DNA from: Rhizobium sp. CC-YZS058
Lineage (GTDB): Bacteria; Pseudomonadota; Alphaproteobacteria; Rhizobiales; Rhizobiaceae
Direction of reading: 5' to 3'
Length of the DNA stretch: 64,000 nucleotides
Assembly (NCBI RefSeq): GCF_034720595.1
Contig: NZ_JAYESJ010000001.1
Span: forward strand, 560,501 to 624,500
Under the pieces are notes generated by a model. That model was given only the letters and a program-made list of their open reading frames with translations, had not been told where the DNA came from and did no database searches. Below are positions 37,033 to 48,680 of the stretch, in pieces. Position numbers and translations under genes: made by a program. Each line of letters begins with the position of its first letter. Position 1 is the first letter of the stretch.

Positions 37033-38385
37033 TCAGGCGGCGTTGCGGACGGCGCCGATGACGGTCACCAGCTCGTCGACGATCGTCTCGACCTTGGTCC
37101 TGTCGTCGCCCTCCGCCATGACGCGGATCAGCGGTTCGGTACCGGAGGGGCGAATGAGCAGGCGGCCGCTCTTGGCGAGCGCTGCCTCCGCCTCGGCGAT
37201 CGCCTGGCGCACGGTCAGGTCCTCAAGTGGCTTGCCGGCCGAAACGCGGACATTCTTCAGAACCTGGGGCACCGGCGTGAAGCGGTGGCAGACCTCGCTC
37301 ACAGGCTTGTTCTGGCGCTTGACCGCAGCCAGCACCTGCAGGGCGGCCACCAGGCCGTCCCCGGTCGTGCCGAAGTCCGAGAGGACGATGTGGCCCGACT
37401 GCTCGCCGCCGAGGTTGAAGCCATGCTCGCGCATATGCTCGACCACGTAACGGTCGCCAACCTTGGTGCGATGGAGCGCGAGCTTGCGGCTTTTCAGATA
37501 GCGCTCGAGCCCGAGATTGGACATGACGGTGGCGACGATGCCATTGCCCTTGAGCAGGCCATCGGCGGCCCAGCTCTCGGCAATGACCGCCATCAGCTGG
37601 TCACCGTCGACGATCGTGCCGTTTTCATCGACGATCAGCACCCGGTCGGCATCGCCGTCCAGCGCGATGCCGATATCGGCCCGTACCTCGTGCACCTTTT
37701 TCGACAGAGCGGCCGGGCTGGTGGAGCCGCAGTTGAGGTTGATGTTCGTGCCGTTCGGCTCGGTTCCCATCGAAACCACGTCGGCGCCGAGTTCCCATAG
37801 AACGGCGGGCGCGACCTTGTAGGCTGCGCCATTGGCGCAATCAATGGCAATGCGCAGACCCTTCAACGTCACATCGCGCGAAAGCGTACGCTTGGCATGC
37901 TCGATATAGCGGTCATGCACGCCGTCGATGCGCTTGGCCCGGCCGATCTCGTCGCTCTTGGCCAGCTGCTGCGAGAGATCCTGGTCGAGAAGGTCCTCGA
38001 TCTGGCTTTCGATATCGTCGGACAGCTTGTAGCCGTCCGGCCCGAACAGCTTGATGCCATTGTCCTCGAACGGGTTGTGGGAGGCGGAGATCATGACGCC
38101 GATATCGGCGCGCAGCGAGCGGGTGAGCATCGCCACCGCAGGCGTGGGGATGGGGCCCAGAACGAACGCATCGACGCCGGCGGCGGTAAAGCCCGCCACC
38201 ATCGCGTTTTCCAGCATATAGCCCGAAAGGCGGGTGTCCTTGCCGATCACCACCCGGTGGCGATGCGCGCCGCGGCGGAAGATCGTACCGACGGCAATGC
38301 CGACCCGCATGGCGAGATCGGGGGTCATCGGGAAGACGTTGGACTGACCGCGAATGCCGTCGGTGCCGAAATATCTGCGCTTCAT
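37033..38385 (-). CDS. glmM: Phosphoglucosamine mutase
   Basis: This 450-residue enzyme converts glucosamine-6-phosphate to glucosamine-1-phosphate for UDP-GlcNAc, peptidoglycan and LPS. The N-terminal [12 protein letters not shown] and the phosphoserine loop [12 protein letters not shown] (Ser102) are intact, as are the metal-binding DGDADR and the phosphate-binding [12 protein letters not shown]. It is downstream of ftsH on the same strand, the common alphaproteobacterial order. Confidence 0.96.
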   Translation of the reverse strand: MKRRYFGTDGIRGQSNVFPMTPDLAMRVGIAVGTIFRRGAHRHRVVIGKDTRLSGYMLENAMVAGFTAAGVDAFVLGPIPTPAVAMLTRSLRADIGVMISASHNPFEDNGIKLFGPDGYKLSDDIESQIEDLLDQDLSQQLAKSDEIGRAKRIDGVHDRYIEHAKRTLSRDVTLKGLRIAIDCANGAAYKVAPAVLWELGADVVSMGTEPNGTNINLNCGSTSPAALSKKVHEVRADIGIALDGDADRVLIVDENGTIVDGDQLMAVIAESWAADGLLKGNGIVATVMSNLGLERYLKSRKLALHRTKVGDRYVVEHMREHGFNLGGEQSGHIVLSDFGTTGDGLVAALQVLAAVKRQNKPVSEVCHRFTPVPQVLKNVRVSAGKPLEDLTVRQAIAEAEAALAKSGRLLIRPSGTEPLIRVMAEGDDRTKVETIVDELVTVIGAVRNAA

Positions 38386-38613
38386 GAACGCTCCTCGTCA
38401 TAGGGGCCGCGGCCGTGCGCATCGATCCATGCGCGGTCCGGCGAGCCTGCGCGGCCCACATCGTGTCTCAGGCGCCGGCTGCCCTCAAGGCCCGGCGGCG
38501 ATCCTGCTTGTGACACAGTTTCGCGTTTTCCGGGAGCAGGCCGGCCATCAGAAATCATTACGCGATGTTACGCGCGCTGCGTTAAACATGCGTAAACTAC
38601 GACTGACGCTCAA

Positions 38614-38650
38614 CAAAAACCCTCCCGTCCGGGTGGAGGGGAGGGTTTCT
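38614..38650 (-). terminator. Intrinsic terminator of ftsH
   Basis: Minus-strand stem AAACCCTCCC / GGGAGGGTTT is followed by TTG, about 22 bases after the ftsH stop. The remainder of the 38386-38613 interval, with repeated TTACGCG words near 38560-38600, is the glmM upstream region. Confidence 0.8.
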
Positions 38651-38671
38651 TCGTTGTCGGTTTCGAAGAGA

Positions 38672-40609
<1,938 letters not shown>

Positions 40610-40667
40610 CGAACTCCCCGGAACCTGCCATGGCCTGCCGGTGCCGGCGGCTCAATCTTTCTCGTCT

Positions 40668-40696
40668 AACATAGGGTTCGTAAACGGCCTTGCCAA
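40668..40696 (-). promoter_or_regulatory. Predicted sigma-70 promoter of ftsH
   Basis: Minus-strand TTGGCA (40696-40691) and TATGTT (40673-40668) are separated by 17 bases, about 60 bases before the ftsH ATG. Confidence 0.5.
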
Positions 40697-40721
40697 GGCG
40701 AACAACAGGTCCGTAACCGGA

Positions 40722-42104
40722 TTACGAAAGAACATCGTGAACTGGACAGAGGAAAAAGGGTTCACGGTCGAAGAGCGCGTCGAGACGAAGCGCGAGGATG
40801 GTGTCGAAACACGGCAAAAAGGTGTCGAAGGGTTGAAGACGCGGGGTCATGCGCAAGCTGGGCAGCATGGTGCCGCTCGCGGGATCGTGAACGGGACAGG
40901 GGAGCGTCGCGTGGGCTGCCCGGTGAACCGATGGGGGAACTAAGGCATCCGGTCCGGTGTCCAGCGTCCCGGGCGGTGCTCCCGACCTGATCGTGATCGG
41001 ATCGGCGCTGTCATTGACGAGGCGGAAGCGGTTGTCCCAGTCGACCGCGGCGCCGGGCTGCAGAGTCATTTCATCCGGCAGCGCGCGGCGCTCGCGGTGA
41101 AGAAACAGGCGGGAGCCCCTGCGGTCGAAGAGGCAGCGGCTGGCGGCGAACCGGCTCCGCTCGCCGCGCAGGGCTTGAATCAACGCCGCCAAGCTCTCAC
41201 GGCCGGGACCATGCGGCCGGCCGCCAAGGATGGCCGCGAGCAGGCCGAGCAGCCGCTGCATGTCCGGATCGTCGAGGCCCGCGTCCTTGAGAGTCAGTTC
41301 GGCGAGTGCGGGGCTGTGGAGACGCAGCTGTTCGGGCAGCATGGCGGCGATGCGCTGGCTGCTGGCGCGCCGTCGCCTGCCTGCGGCCTCGGCGCGCTGT
41401 AGATGGCCGTCTAGGGCGATGCCGGCCTGGCGGATACGGACGCGTTCATAGGCGGGGTTGTCATTGCTCGGGTCGTCGATCCAGCCGAGATCCTGCGTGG
41501 AGAGGAAGGCTCTGAGGTCGAGCCGCGACAGGGTGAGGAACGGGCGGGCGATCCAGATGCGGCGATCGAAGAGAACCGTCTCCGCCATGCCCGACAGGCC
41601 AAGGCTCTCTTCCGCGCCACCCGCCCTGGCGCTACGCATGGCGATCGTCTCCGCCTGGTCGTCGGCCGTGTGCCCGGTGAGGATGAGCGAGGCGCCATGG
41701 CGGGCGGCACAGCCGGCCAGCAACTGATAGCGCGCCATCCGCGCCTGCGCCTGGAGCGCCGAGCCGACGCCGTCATGCGCCCAGCGCACTGTTTCGTGGG
41801 GGATAGACCAGCGGCGGCAGAGGGCTGCGACCGTCTCCGCTTCCTCGGCAGACCCTTGCCGCAAGGCATGATCGACCGTGCAGACAGCCAGCCTATGGCG
41901 GGCTTCCGCAGCATTGGCTTTGCAAAAGGCTGCCAGCAAGGCCGTGGAATCACTGCCGCCGGAGACGGCGAGGAGCAGGTTCGTCGGTGTCGAAAGGCGG
42001 GCGAGGAACTGGCGTGCCGCCAGCAGCGCCGCATCGGCGCCTGAGAAAACCAGCGACGGGGAGGTCGGGGTTGGGAAGGGAGCGGCGTTGGCAGCGGCCA
42101 TCAT
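40722..42104 (-). CDS. tilS: tRNA(Ile)-lysidine synthetase
   Basis: This 460-residue ATP-dependent enzyme adds lysine to the wobble C of tRNA-Ile(CAU) so that it reads AUA. The PP-loop SGGSDS (48-53) is intact, followed by VCTVDHALRQGSAEEA and the GHTADDQAETI motif. I chose ATG 42104 (two consecutive ATGs after GAAGGG); longer in-frame leaders look non-conserved. It lies between cpoB and ftsH on the same strand. Confidence 0.92.
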   Translation of the reverse strand: MMAAANAAPFPTPTSPSLVFSGADAALLAARQFLARLSTPTNLLLAVSGGSDSTALLAAFCKANAAEARHRLAVCTVDHALRQGSAEEAETVAALCRRWSIPHETVRWAHDGVGSALQAQARMARYQLLAGCAARHGASLILTGHTADDQAETIAMRSARAGGAEESLGLSGMAETVLFDRRIWIARPFLTLSRLDLRAFLSTQDLGWIDDPSNDNPAYERVRIRQAGIALDGHLQRAEAAGRRRRASSQRIAAMLPEQLRLHSPALAELTLKDAGLDDPDMQRLLGLLAAILGGRPHGPGRESLAALIQALRGERSRFAASRCLFDRRGSRLFLHRERRALPDEMTLQPGAAVDWDNRFRLVNDSADPITIRSGAPPGTLDTGPDALVPPSVHRAAHATLPCPVHDPASGTMLPSLRMTPRLQPFDTFLPCFDTILALRLDALFDREPFFLCPVHDVLS

Positions 42105-42172
42105 TTGCCCTTCGTGACCATGCAGGCCGTGCCTCACGCCAGCGGCGAGCCCGATCGCCGGCACGTGTAGCC

Positions 42173-43162
42173 TCAGCAGGCCAGGCGGTTCTGTTCCGAC
42201 GTGACCTTGCTTTTGACGGCCTGGGAGGCCTTCGGATAACGCTTCGTCACCTCGCGCAGCGTGGCGCAGGCGGTTTCCTTGTTGTCGAGAGCAGCAAGAG
42301 ACATGCCGAGCTTCAGAAGCATCTCGGGCGCCTTCGGCGATTTGCCATAGGTCTGGTGGGCGTTGAGGAAGGTCTTGGCGGAATCGTTGAACTTGCCCTG
42401 CGAATATTGCGCTTCGCCCATCCAGAAGCTCGCATCCGCGGCTTTCTCGCCCTTCGGGAAGGTGTCGAGATAATCGCGGAATTCGCTTTCGGCGAGGCTG
42501 TAGTCGCCGGACAGCACATGGCCGTAGGCCGATTGATAGAGATCGCCTGGATTGTCGAGCGACGCGGTCTGCTGCTCGGTCTCCGGCGTGGCGTTCAGGC
42601 CGGGCTCCGGCTGGCGCTCGGCATTGGCCGAAATCGGATTGCCATTGGCATCGAAGATGATCTGGCCGAGGGTTGCAGGCGGAGCGGCCGGGTTTTCCGC
42701 CGGACGGGCCGTGCGCGCGCTTGGTGCCGCGCTGGCCGTCAGATCATCGGACGCGGACGAACCGTCCGTTGCCCCTGGGGCAACGGACGCCTGGTCCGAG
42801 GTTCTGGGCGTTTCCAGCGCGCCGCTCTTCTTCGGGGCCGGCGACGACTTGCCGCTTTCCAGGTCCTGGAAGCGGAATTCGTTGTCTTCCTGGAATTTGC
42901 GGATCTGTTCCTGCATCTGCAGGAGCTGGAAGCTCATTTCCTCGATCCGCCCGTTGAGCGAGCGAATCTGTTCCTCAAGCTGCCCGATGCGCCCGGCCTC
43001 ACTGGCCTGGACCTTCAGGAGCGGTGCCGTCTCGGCCGGCTTTGTCTCGCTGCGATGAAACGCCTTGTCGAGCCAAGCGGAGAGCGGCATGGCAGTCACG
43101 GGCTGGCTGAGGCCGGAGACGGCCGCAAGCCCGAGCATGGCCGCCACGACAATCTTCTTCAT
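42173..43162 (-). CDS. cpoB: Tol-Pal system periplasmic protein CpoB (YbgF)
   Basis: The protein has 329 residues. A signal peptide (KKIVVAAMLGLAAVSGLSQ) precedes an N-terminal coiled coil (about 60-115). A low-complexity linker and three C-terminal TPR-like repeats follow, beginning at DLYQSAYGHVLSGDYSLAE. CpoB links Tol-Pal constriction with peptidoglycan synthesis in other bacteria. The ATG at 43162 gives a clean signal peptide; the reading frame is open far upstream but non-coding in character. It follows pal. Confidence 0.9.
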   Translation of the reverse strand: MKKIVVAAMLGLAAVSGLSQPVTAMPLSAWLDKAFHRSETKPAETAPLLKVQASEAGRIGQLEEQIRSLNGRIEEMSFQLLQMQEQIRKFQEDNEFRFQDLESGKSSPAPKKSGALETPRTSDQASVAPGATDGSSASDDLTASAAPSARTARPAENPAAPPATLGQIIFDANGNPISANAERQPEPGLNATPETEQQTASLDNPGDLYQSAYGHVLSGDYSLAESEFRDYLDTFPKGEKAADASFWMGEAQYSQGKFNDSAKTFLNAHQTYGKSPKAPEMLLKLGMSLAALDNKETACATLREVTKRYPKASQAVKSKVTSEQNRLAC

Positions 43163-43285
43163 GTCATGAGTCCCGTTCGATGCTGGTTTCGCCGCGCAGG
43201 GGGCTGTCGAAACAACCCCTCCGCGCGACGGGCGCACAGTTTTCCATATGAGCTCAAAAAGCAACGGAGTTCGGTCAAAGTGTGA

Positions 43286-43316
43286 CAAAAAAGAAAGGCG
43301 GCCCGAAGACCGCCTT
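43286..43316 (-). terminator. Intrinsic terminator of pal
   Basis: Minus-strand stem AAGGCGGTC / GGCCGCCTT with a TTCG tetraloop is followed by TCTTTTTT, about 29 bases after the pal stop. Confidence 0.85.
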
Positions 43317-43344
43317 GCCCGTCGATCCGGATGAGGACCGGTTG

Positions 43345-43881
43345 TTACATGTTGCCGCCGCCGAGAACGGTAACCGCGCGGCGGTTCTGCGACCAGCAGG
43401 AAATATCGTCGCACACGGCGACCGGCTTTTCCTTGCCGTAGGAGATGGTGCGCATGCGGCTGGCGGGAACGCCCTGGGACGCCAGGAATTCCTTGGCAGC
43501 GGCGGCACGGCGTGCGCCGAGAGCCAGGTTGTATTCGCGCGTGCCGCGCTCGTCGGCATGACCTTCGACGGTGATCTGGTAGTTGGGGTAGCGGGCGAGC
43601 CACTGGGCCTGGCGCGACAGGGTTGCCTGCGCATCGGCTCGGATCGAGGACGAGTCGGTGTCGAAGAAGATCCGGTCGCCAACATTGACCGTGAAGTCCT
43701 GCTGCGAGCCCGGCGTCGCGGCGCCGCCGGCACCCAGGCCGAGACCCGCCGCGTCATTCGGCATGCCGTTCTTCTTGTTGGCGCAGCCGGCAATTGCCAG
43801 CGTCAGGAACAGCGCCACCATGACCGGGTTGCGTGCGAGGGACTGCATACGGCCAGCGGCCGGAACGTGAATGCGGCTCAT
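43345..43881 (-). CDS. pal: Peptidoglycan-associated lipoprotein Pal
   Basis: This 178-residue lipoprotein has a lipobox LAIAGC with Cys33, a short flexible linker rich in G and A, and an OmpA-like domain (about 65-175) with VEGHADERGTREYNLALG and the NRRAVTVL ending. It anchors the outer membrane to peptidoglycan and cycles with TolB. It has its own terminator and about 260 bases between it and tolB, which suggests separate transcription from tolQRAB. Confidence 0.95.
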   Translation of the reverse strand: MSRIHVPAAGRMQSLARNPVMVALFLTLAIAGCANKKNGMPNDAAGLGLGAGGAATPGSQQDFTVNVGDRIFFDTDSSSIRADAQATLSRQAQWLARYPNYQITVEGHADERGTREYNLALGARRAAAAKEFLASQGVPASRMRTISYGKEKPVAVCDDISCWSQNRRAVTVLGGGNM

Positions 43882-44114
43882 GAGCCGGTCTCCTTGGATC
43901 GTCTTGTCACTTCAGGGTTGCCGGACTGTAACCGGGAACGGTTAATCCCTATGCACCAAGTGTGGTTAACAGAGTGTTTTACGCCGCACAGATGGCGCGT
44001 GGTAATCAGCACTTTACGGCAAGAACGCGGCGCGCCGCCACATTTGCGGCCGCAATCGCCAGACTTCGCCAGGGACGCATCGTCCGTGCCGTCATCGCTT
44101 CCGCCCAGGGCCAA

Positions 44115-44143
44115 GAAAAAGGAGGCCGTCTCCGACCTCCTTG
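44115..44143 (-). terminator. Intrinsic terminator of the tol operon (after tolB)
   Basis: Minus-strand stem AAGGAGGTC / GGCCTCCTT is followed by TTTC, starting about 6 bases after the tolB stop codon. Confidence 0.85.
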
Positions 44144-44148
44144 GCAGG

Positions 44149-45453
44149 CTATTCCAGGAGCGGCGACCAGGCCGGGTCGGAGGCGAAGCCCTGGGTTGGC
44201 ACACGCTGCTCGTTGTAGCCTGTCAGGTCGATCGAATAGAGCTGCGGTCCGCCGGCGCCTGCATCCTGGCGGAAGAACATCAGCACGCGCCCGTTCGGCG
44301 CCCAGGTCGGGCCTTCATTGTGGAAGCCCGAGGTCAGGATCCGCTCGCCCGAACCGTCCGGCTTCATCACGCCGATCGAGAACTTGCCGCCCGACTGCTT
44401 GGTGAAGGCGATGAGATCGCCACGTGGCGACCAGACCGGCGTCGAATAGGAGCCATCGCCGAAGGAGATGCGGTTTTGGCCGGAGCCGTCCGCCCCCATC
44501 ACGTAAAGCTGCTGCTTGCCGCCGCGGTCGCTTTCGAAGACGATCCGCGCGCCGTCCGGCGAGTAGGAGGGGGAGGTGTCGATGGCCGACGTTGAAGTCA
44601 ACCGCGTCGTGGTGCGGGAGCGCAGGTCCATCGTGTAGATATTGGCATTGCCCTCCTGCTGGAGGCTCATGATCACGCGCTGGCCGTCGGGCGAGAAGCG
44701 CGGGGCGAAGGTCATGCCGGGGAAGTTGCCGACCACCTCGCGCTGCCCGGTCTCGAGCTGCAGCAGATAGACGCGCGGCTGCTGGCCTTCGAAGGACATG
44801 TAGGTGATTTCCTGCCGGCTCGGCGAAAAGCGCGGCGTCAGGACGATGTCGTTGGAATTGGTCAGCGCCCGGGCGTTCGCCCCGTCCTGGTCCATGATCG
44901 CCAGCTGGCGCTTTCGAGCCGTCTTAGGTCCGCTTTCGGCGACATAGACGACGCGGGTGTCGAAATAGCCCTCTTCGCCGGTGATCTCCTTGTAGATCGC
45001 ATCGGCGATGATATGGGCCACGCGGCGCCAGTTTTCCGGCTGGGTAAAGAACTGCTGACCGGTCATCTGGTTCTGCGCGGTCGCATCCCACAGGCGGAAC
45101 TCGGCCTTCAGCCGGCCGTCGCCCTCCTGCGTCACGCGTCCGGTGACGAGCGCCTGCACGTTGAGCACGCGCCAGTCCTCGAAGCGCGGCGGCGCGTCGG
45201 GGTTGGTGATCTTTTCGATGAAGGCCGCGCGGTCAATCGGCGCGAACAGGCCGGAGCGCTTGAGGTCGGCGGCCACCACATCCGAAATCTTCTGGCCGAG
45301 CTCGCCCTGCAGAAAATCGGTCACGGCGATCGGCAGCGGCTCGACATTGCCGCGGTTGATGTTGATTTCCACGCGCGCCTGCGCCGGGGAAGCAGCAACC
45401 GCCGCCATGCCGGCCAGCGCCGCGGACATCCTGAAAAAGGTGCGTCTATGCAT
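44149..45453 (-). CDS. tolB: Tol-Pal system translocation protein TolB
   Basis: This 434-residue periplasmic protein has a twin-arginine-like or basic signal region ([21 protein letters not shown] ending PAQA). The N-terminal domain (about 25-165) has the PLPIAVTDF segment. A six-bladed beta-propeller follows with repeated WSPDG/FSPDG-type blades such as [18 protein letters not shown]. TolB is the periplasmic partner of Pal and TolA. It follows tolA by 45 bases. Confidence 0.95.
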   Translation of the reverse strand: MHRRTFFRMSAALAGMAAVAASPAQARVEININRGNVEPLPIAVTDFLQGELGQKISDVVAADLKRSGLFAPIDRAAFIEKITNPDAPPRFEDWRVLNVQALVTGRVTQEGDGRLKAEFRLWDATAQNQMTGQQFFTQPENWRRVAHIIADAIYKEITGEEGYFDTRVVYVAESGPKTARKRQLAIMDQDGANARALTNSNDIVLTPRFSPSRQEITYMSFEGQQPRVYLLQLETGQREVVGNFPGMTFAPRFSPDGQRVIMSLQQEGNANIYTMDLRSRTTTRLTSTSAIDTSPSYSPDGARIVFESDRGGKQQLYVMGADGSGQNRISFGDGSYSTPVWSPRGDLIAFTKQSGGKFSIGVMKPDGSGERILTSGFHNEGPTWAPNGRVLMFFRQDAGAGGPQLYSIDLTGYNEQRVPTQGFASDPAWSPLLE

Positions 45454-45498
45454 CAGTCGAAAGCCTCTCAGCCATTCCCATTCATTGCGTGATGACGA

Positions 45499-46611
45499 TC
45501 ACATCAGCATGTCTGCTGGATCGAAATTGATGACGATTTCCTGCCAGGAATCGTATTTTTCCGGCGGCAGCTTGAAGGGCGCCGACCGGCGAACCGCGCG
45601 AACGGCTCCGCCCATCATAGCGCGCTGTGCGCTTGCGGAGCCGCCTGTCGCCGTAACTTCCGGAGTGCCGACGATCTCGCCCGCTTGATCGAGCTGAATC
45701 GTGACGGTGATGATCATGCCTTCCAGTCCATCGAGCCCCGGCACGATCGACCAGTTCTTCGAAATCATGCCCTTCAAGGCATCCATTTCGCTGGTCGACA
45801 GCGTGTTGCCGGTCGTGGTCTTTTTGCCGCCGAGCGCGGCCGGTTGCTGCGAACGCTTAGCACCGCCGCCTGAGGATTCCTGCTTGTTCAAAAGGGCAGC
45901 AACCTCGTCCGCGTTGAAGTCACTCTCCTTGGCGGAGGTCGTCTTCTTCTGCGGCTTGGGGGCCGAGTCGGCCTTGCGGTCCGGTGTCTTCGGGGTCTGG
46001 GCGGCGGCCGTCTGCTCGACCTTCGGTCGGGAAGTGGGTGCCGGCACCTTTTCCGGCAGGGCGGCTGCGTCCGGGCTTTCGGTCGGGGTCTGCTCGGCGG
46101 GCGTCGGCTCGGGCTCCGGGGTCGGCTCGGCCTTCGCCTCCGGTTCCGGCTTCGGATCGGGCTTGGGCTCCGGCTTCACCTCTTCCTTGGGCTCGGGCAG
46201 GGCGGCCACTTCGGTCGCCGGTTCCATCGGCGGCTTCTCGGTCGGCTTCACCTCTTCCTTCACCGGCTCCGGCGAAACCTCGGCGGCGTCGGTCTTGGGC
46301 GGTGCGGCCGCGGCCTGGTTCTCGACCGGCTTGGTCGAGGGCTTCGGCGGCGACTTCATGTCGATCTCGTTGTCGCCGGCATTTTCCGCCATCGGCTGGG
46401 TCTGCGGCTTCTCCGACGGTTTCGGTGCCGCCTTCTCGGCCATCGGGGCCTTCTCGTCGCCCTGCTGGACCTGCGTGATCTCGCTGATGATTTCGACCGG
46501 CACGGCCTCGACCGGCGCCACTTCAAGCGGCGCTGGACTGCCGAGCGAGACCAGTGCCCAGGTGAGCACGGCCCCATGAAGCACGGCGGATGTGGCGATG
46601 CTGCCCTTCAT
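45499..46611 (-). CDS. tolA: TolA-like energy transducer of the Tol-Pal system
   Basis: The protein has 370 residues. One N-terminal membrane helix (about 5-23) is followed by a long E/K/P/A-rich periplasmic arm (about 40-235) and a TonB/TolA-like C-terminal domain (about 270-365, from LSTSEMDALKGMISKNW). It transmits proton-motive energy from TolQ-TolR to TolB/Pal. The arm is rich in repeated EPKPEP-type words, so identity to other TolA proteins would be low outside the ends. It overlaps no neighbour but is 10 bases from tolR. Confidence 0.88.
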   Translation of the reverse strand: MKGSIATSAVLHGAVLTWALVSLGSPAPLEVAPVEAVPVEIISEITQVQQGDEKAPMAEKAAPKPSEKPQTQPMAENAGDNEIDMKSPPKPSTKPVENQAAAAPPKTDAAEVSPEPVKEEVKPTEKPPMEPATEVAALPEPKEEVKPEPKPDPKPEPEAKAEPTPEPEPTPAEQTPTESPDAAALPEKVPAPTSRPKVEQTAAAQTPKTPDRKADSAPKPQKKTTSAKESDFNADEVAALLNKQESSGGGAKRSQQPAALGGKKTTTGNTLSTSEMDALKGMISKNWSIVPGLDGLEGMIITVTIQLDQAGEIVGTPEVTATGGSASAQRAMMGGAVRAVRRSAPFKLPPEKYDSWQEIVINFDPADMLM

Positions 46612-46621
46612 GCTCCGAGGC

Positions 46622-47077
46622 TCACTTGTCCGTTTCTTGCAGCGTGACGAGGCCGAGATTCTTGAAGCCGGCAGACGAAATGCGCGCCATGACCTTCATC
46701 ACCGTGCCATAATCGGCATTGGTGTCGCCGCGCACATAGATGCGTTCCTCATAGCCGGTCTTGGCAATGGCCTCGAGCTTGGGCACCACTTCCTCGATCC
46801 CGATCGGCGTTTCCTGCAGGAAGATCTCGCCGGCCGGATTGACCGAGACGGTGATCGGCTGCGTGTCGGAATTCAGCGCCTTCGCCTGCGTTTCCGGCAG
46901 ATCGATCGGCACGCCGACCGTCATCATCGGCGCTGCGACCATGAAGATGATCAGCAGAACCAGCATGACGTCGACAAAGGGCGTGACGTTGATTTCGCTC
47001 ATCACGGCCTTGCCGCCGCGACCGCGCCGTCCGCGCCGCCCGCCCGATCCCTTGGAACCACCGACTGCCATGCCCAT
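46622..47077 (-). CDS. tolR: TolR (ExbD family)
   Basis: This 151-residue inner-membrane protein has a basic, glycine/arginine-rich cytoplasmic N-terminus and one membrane helix (about 38-60) carrying the essential Asp in [19 protein letters not shown] periplasmic ExbD-like domain follows. With TolQ it forms the proton-driven motor of the Tol system. Confidence 0.95.
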   Translation of the reverse strand: MGMAVGGSKGSGGRRGRRGRGGKAVMSEINVTPFVDVMLVLLIIFMVAAPMMTVGVPIDLPETQAKALNSDTQPITVSVNPAGEIFLQETPIGIEEVVPKLEAIAKTGYEERIYVRGDTNADYGTVMKVMARISSAGFKNLGLVTLQETDK

Positions 47078-47107
47078 GGGGTCTCTCCCTCTTCGCCCGC
47101 GCGCCGC

Positions 47108-47827
47108 TTACTGCGCGGCCTGGCGCGGCTGCAGCTTTTCGTCGATCTGACGCGAGAGGATCGCGGAGAATTCGTCGGCAAAGCCTTCCATGCGCGCATT
47201 GATCTTGCCGGCATCGGCGGTGAACTTGTTGTAGGCGATAACGGCGGGAATGGCCGCCAGAAGGCCGATGGCGGTGGCAAGCAGCGCTTCCGCGATGCCC
47301 GGCGCCACGACAGCGAGATTGGTCGACTTCGAACCGGCGATCGCCTGGAACGAGGTCATGATGCCGACGACGGTGCCGAACAGGCCGACGAAGGGGCCGG
47401 CCGAGCCGATGGTGGCGAGCGAGCCGAGCTTGGATTCCAGCGTCTCGGATTCCCGCGCCAGCGTCACGTCCATGGCGCGGTCGATGCGCATCTGCAGGCC
47501 GATCGGCGAGCGGGCGCCGCGCTCGAAGCTCTTCTTCCATTCGCGCATGGCCGCAACGAAGATCGCCCCCATGCCGCTCGTCTGCCGGTCGGACAGCGTG
47601 CGGTAGAGCTCCTCCAGCGACTGGCCGGACCAGAAGACCTGCTCGAAACTGTCGAGCTGGCGGCGGATGCGGGCGTAGCGGATGGTCTTGTCGACCACGA
47701 TCGCCCAGGTCCAGACCGAGGCCGCAAGGAGGCCGAGCATGACCAGCTTGACGACGAAGCCGGCCTCCATGAAGAGCGACCACAACGTCACGTCGGTCGT
47801 TGCCGCGGCCAATCCAACCTGTTCCAT
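47108..47827 (-). CDS. tolQ: TolQ (ExbB/MotA family)
   Basis: This 239-residue protein has three membrane helices: an N-terminal one (about 20-42), then about 135-160 and 170-195. The conserved [21 protein letters not shown] and [21 protein letters not shown] motifs are present. It is the first gene of the tolQRAB run, with ybgC upstream on the same strand but 286 bases away, so it may have its own promoter. Confidence 0.95.
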   Translation of the reverse strand: MEQVGLAAATTDVTLWSLFMEAGFVVKLVMLGLLAASVWTWAIVVDKTIRYARIRRQLDSFEQVFWSGQSLEELYRTLSDRQTSGMGAIFVAAMREWKKSFERGARSPIGLQMRIDRAMDVTLARESETLESKLGSLATIGSAGPFVGLFGTVVGIMTSFQAIAGSKSTNLAVVAPGIAEALLATAIGLLAAIPAVIAYNKFTADAGKINARMEGFADEFSAILSRQIDEKLQPRQAAQ

Positions 47828-48064
47828 CGTCTCAATATCCCCGAAACCGCATGCCCGGCTCGAGCCGGTGCGTGCTCGAGGCCAGGTCGCTCAACCATTC
47901 ATGTCGCAAGATCGCCCCGGCCGCCCGCCGCTCGTCGCGAAGGCGCGACACAAGCTTCCAAAGCAGCCTTCTTTAGGAGCAATCTTGGTCAAAGGATGAC
48001 GTGCGACGCACAAAACCCTGTGGCGCAGCAAAATCCTGAGGCGGGCAGTAAGACATCATTATGG

Positions 48065-48080
48065 TTAAGGGATTGTTACC
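48065..48080 (-). promoter_or_regulatory. Weak CtrA-like motif between ybgC and tolQ
   Basis: On the minus strand, GTAA-N7-TTAAC matches the CtrA consensus except for one base, about 240 bases before tolQ. The 47828-48113 interval otherwise shows no gene. Confidence 0.25.
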
Positions 48081-48113
48081 GACGGTGCAGACACCGGTAT
48101 CGCACCATTGACC

Positions 48114-48557
48114 CTAGCGGGCGCCGAGGAACTGGCGGGCGAGGGACTCGGGCAGGCGGCGCGGCCGGCCGGAGGCGTTGATGACCGCGATGATCACCCG
48201 CGCCTCGATCAGAAGACGCGCCTCGCAGCGGATGGTTTGCGTCAGAACCATCTTGGCGCCGCCGGCCTTTTCGGTGGTGGTGTCGATGGTCAGGATATCG
48301 TCCATGCGCGCCGGCTGGCGGAAGTCGATCTCCATGCGGTGAACGACGAAGACCAGCCCCTCGGCATCGGCATGGCGCAGCGCGCTCTGCTCGACGCCGA
48401 GACAGCGCAGATAGTCCGTGCGGCCCCGCTCGAGGAAGTGCAGATAGCGGGCGTGATAGACCAAGCCGGAGAAGTCGGTGTCCTCGTAATAGACGCGCTG
48501 CTCCAGCCGGTGGCCGGCGCCGACCAGCTGGCCGGCAAGGGCGGGGGTGTCGGTCAT
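48114..48557 (-). CDS. ybgC: Tol-Pal-associated acyl-CoA thioesterase YbgC
   Basis: This 147-residue hotdog-fold thioesterase has the active-site motif VYYEDTDFSGLVYHARYLHFLERGR. YbgC acts on acyl-CoA or acyl-ACP thioesters and is almost always encoded just before tolQ. ATG 48557 gives a typical short N-terminus; an upstream start at 48632 is possible. It is divergent from sqdB. Confidence 0.92.
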   Translation of the reverse strand: MTDTPALAGQLVGAGHRLEQRVYYEDTDFSGLVYHARYLHFLERGRTDYLRCLGVEQSALRHADAEGLVFVVHRMEIDFRQPARMDDILTIDTTTEKAGGAKMVLTQTIRCEARLLIEARVIIAVINASGRPRRLPESLARQFLGAR

Positions 48558-48680
48558 CCACAGCTCTCCTGTTTCGTCCTTTTGCTCCATGGCGCAAAGC
48601 TTGCATCGCGGCAAGCATTGAACAATTGTCACATTTTCTATCTACAGCCGAAGTCCTGGAAAAATCGTTCGGAGAGCGCC

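Noticed and set aside
43920..43990. TTAA words upstream of pal as a CtrA site
   Set aside because: The spacing between the TTAA half-sites is about 20 bases, not 7.
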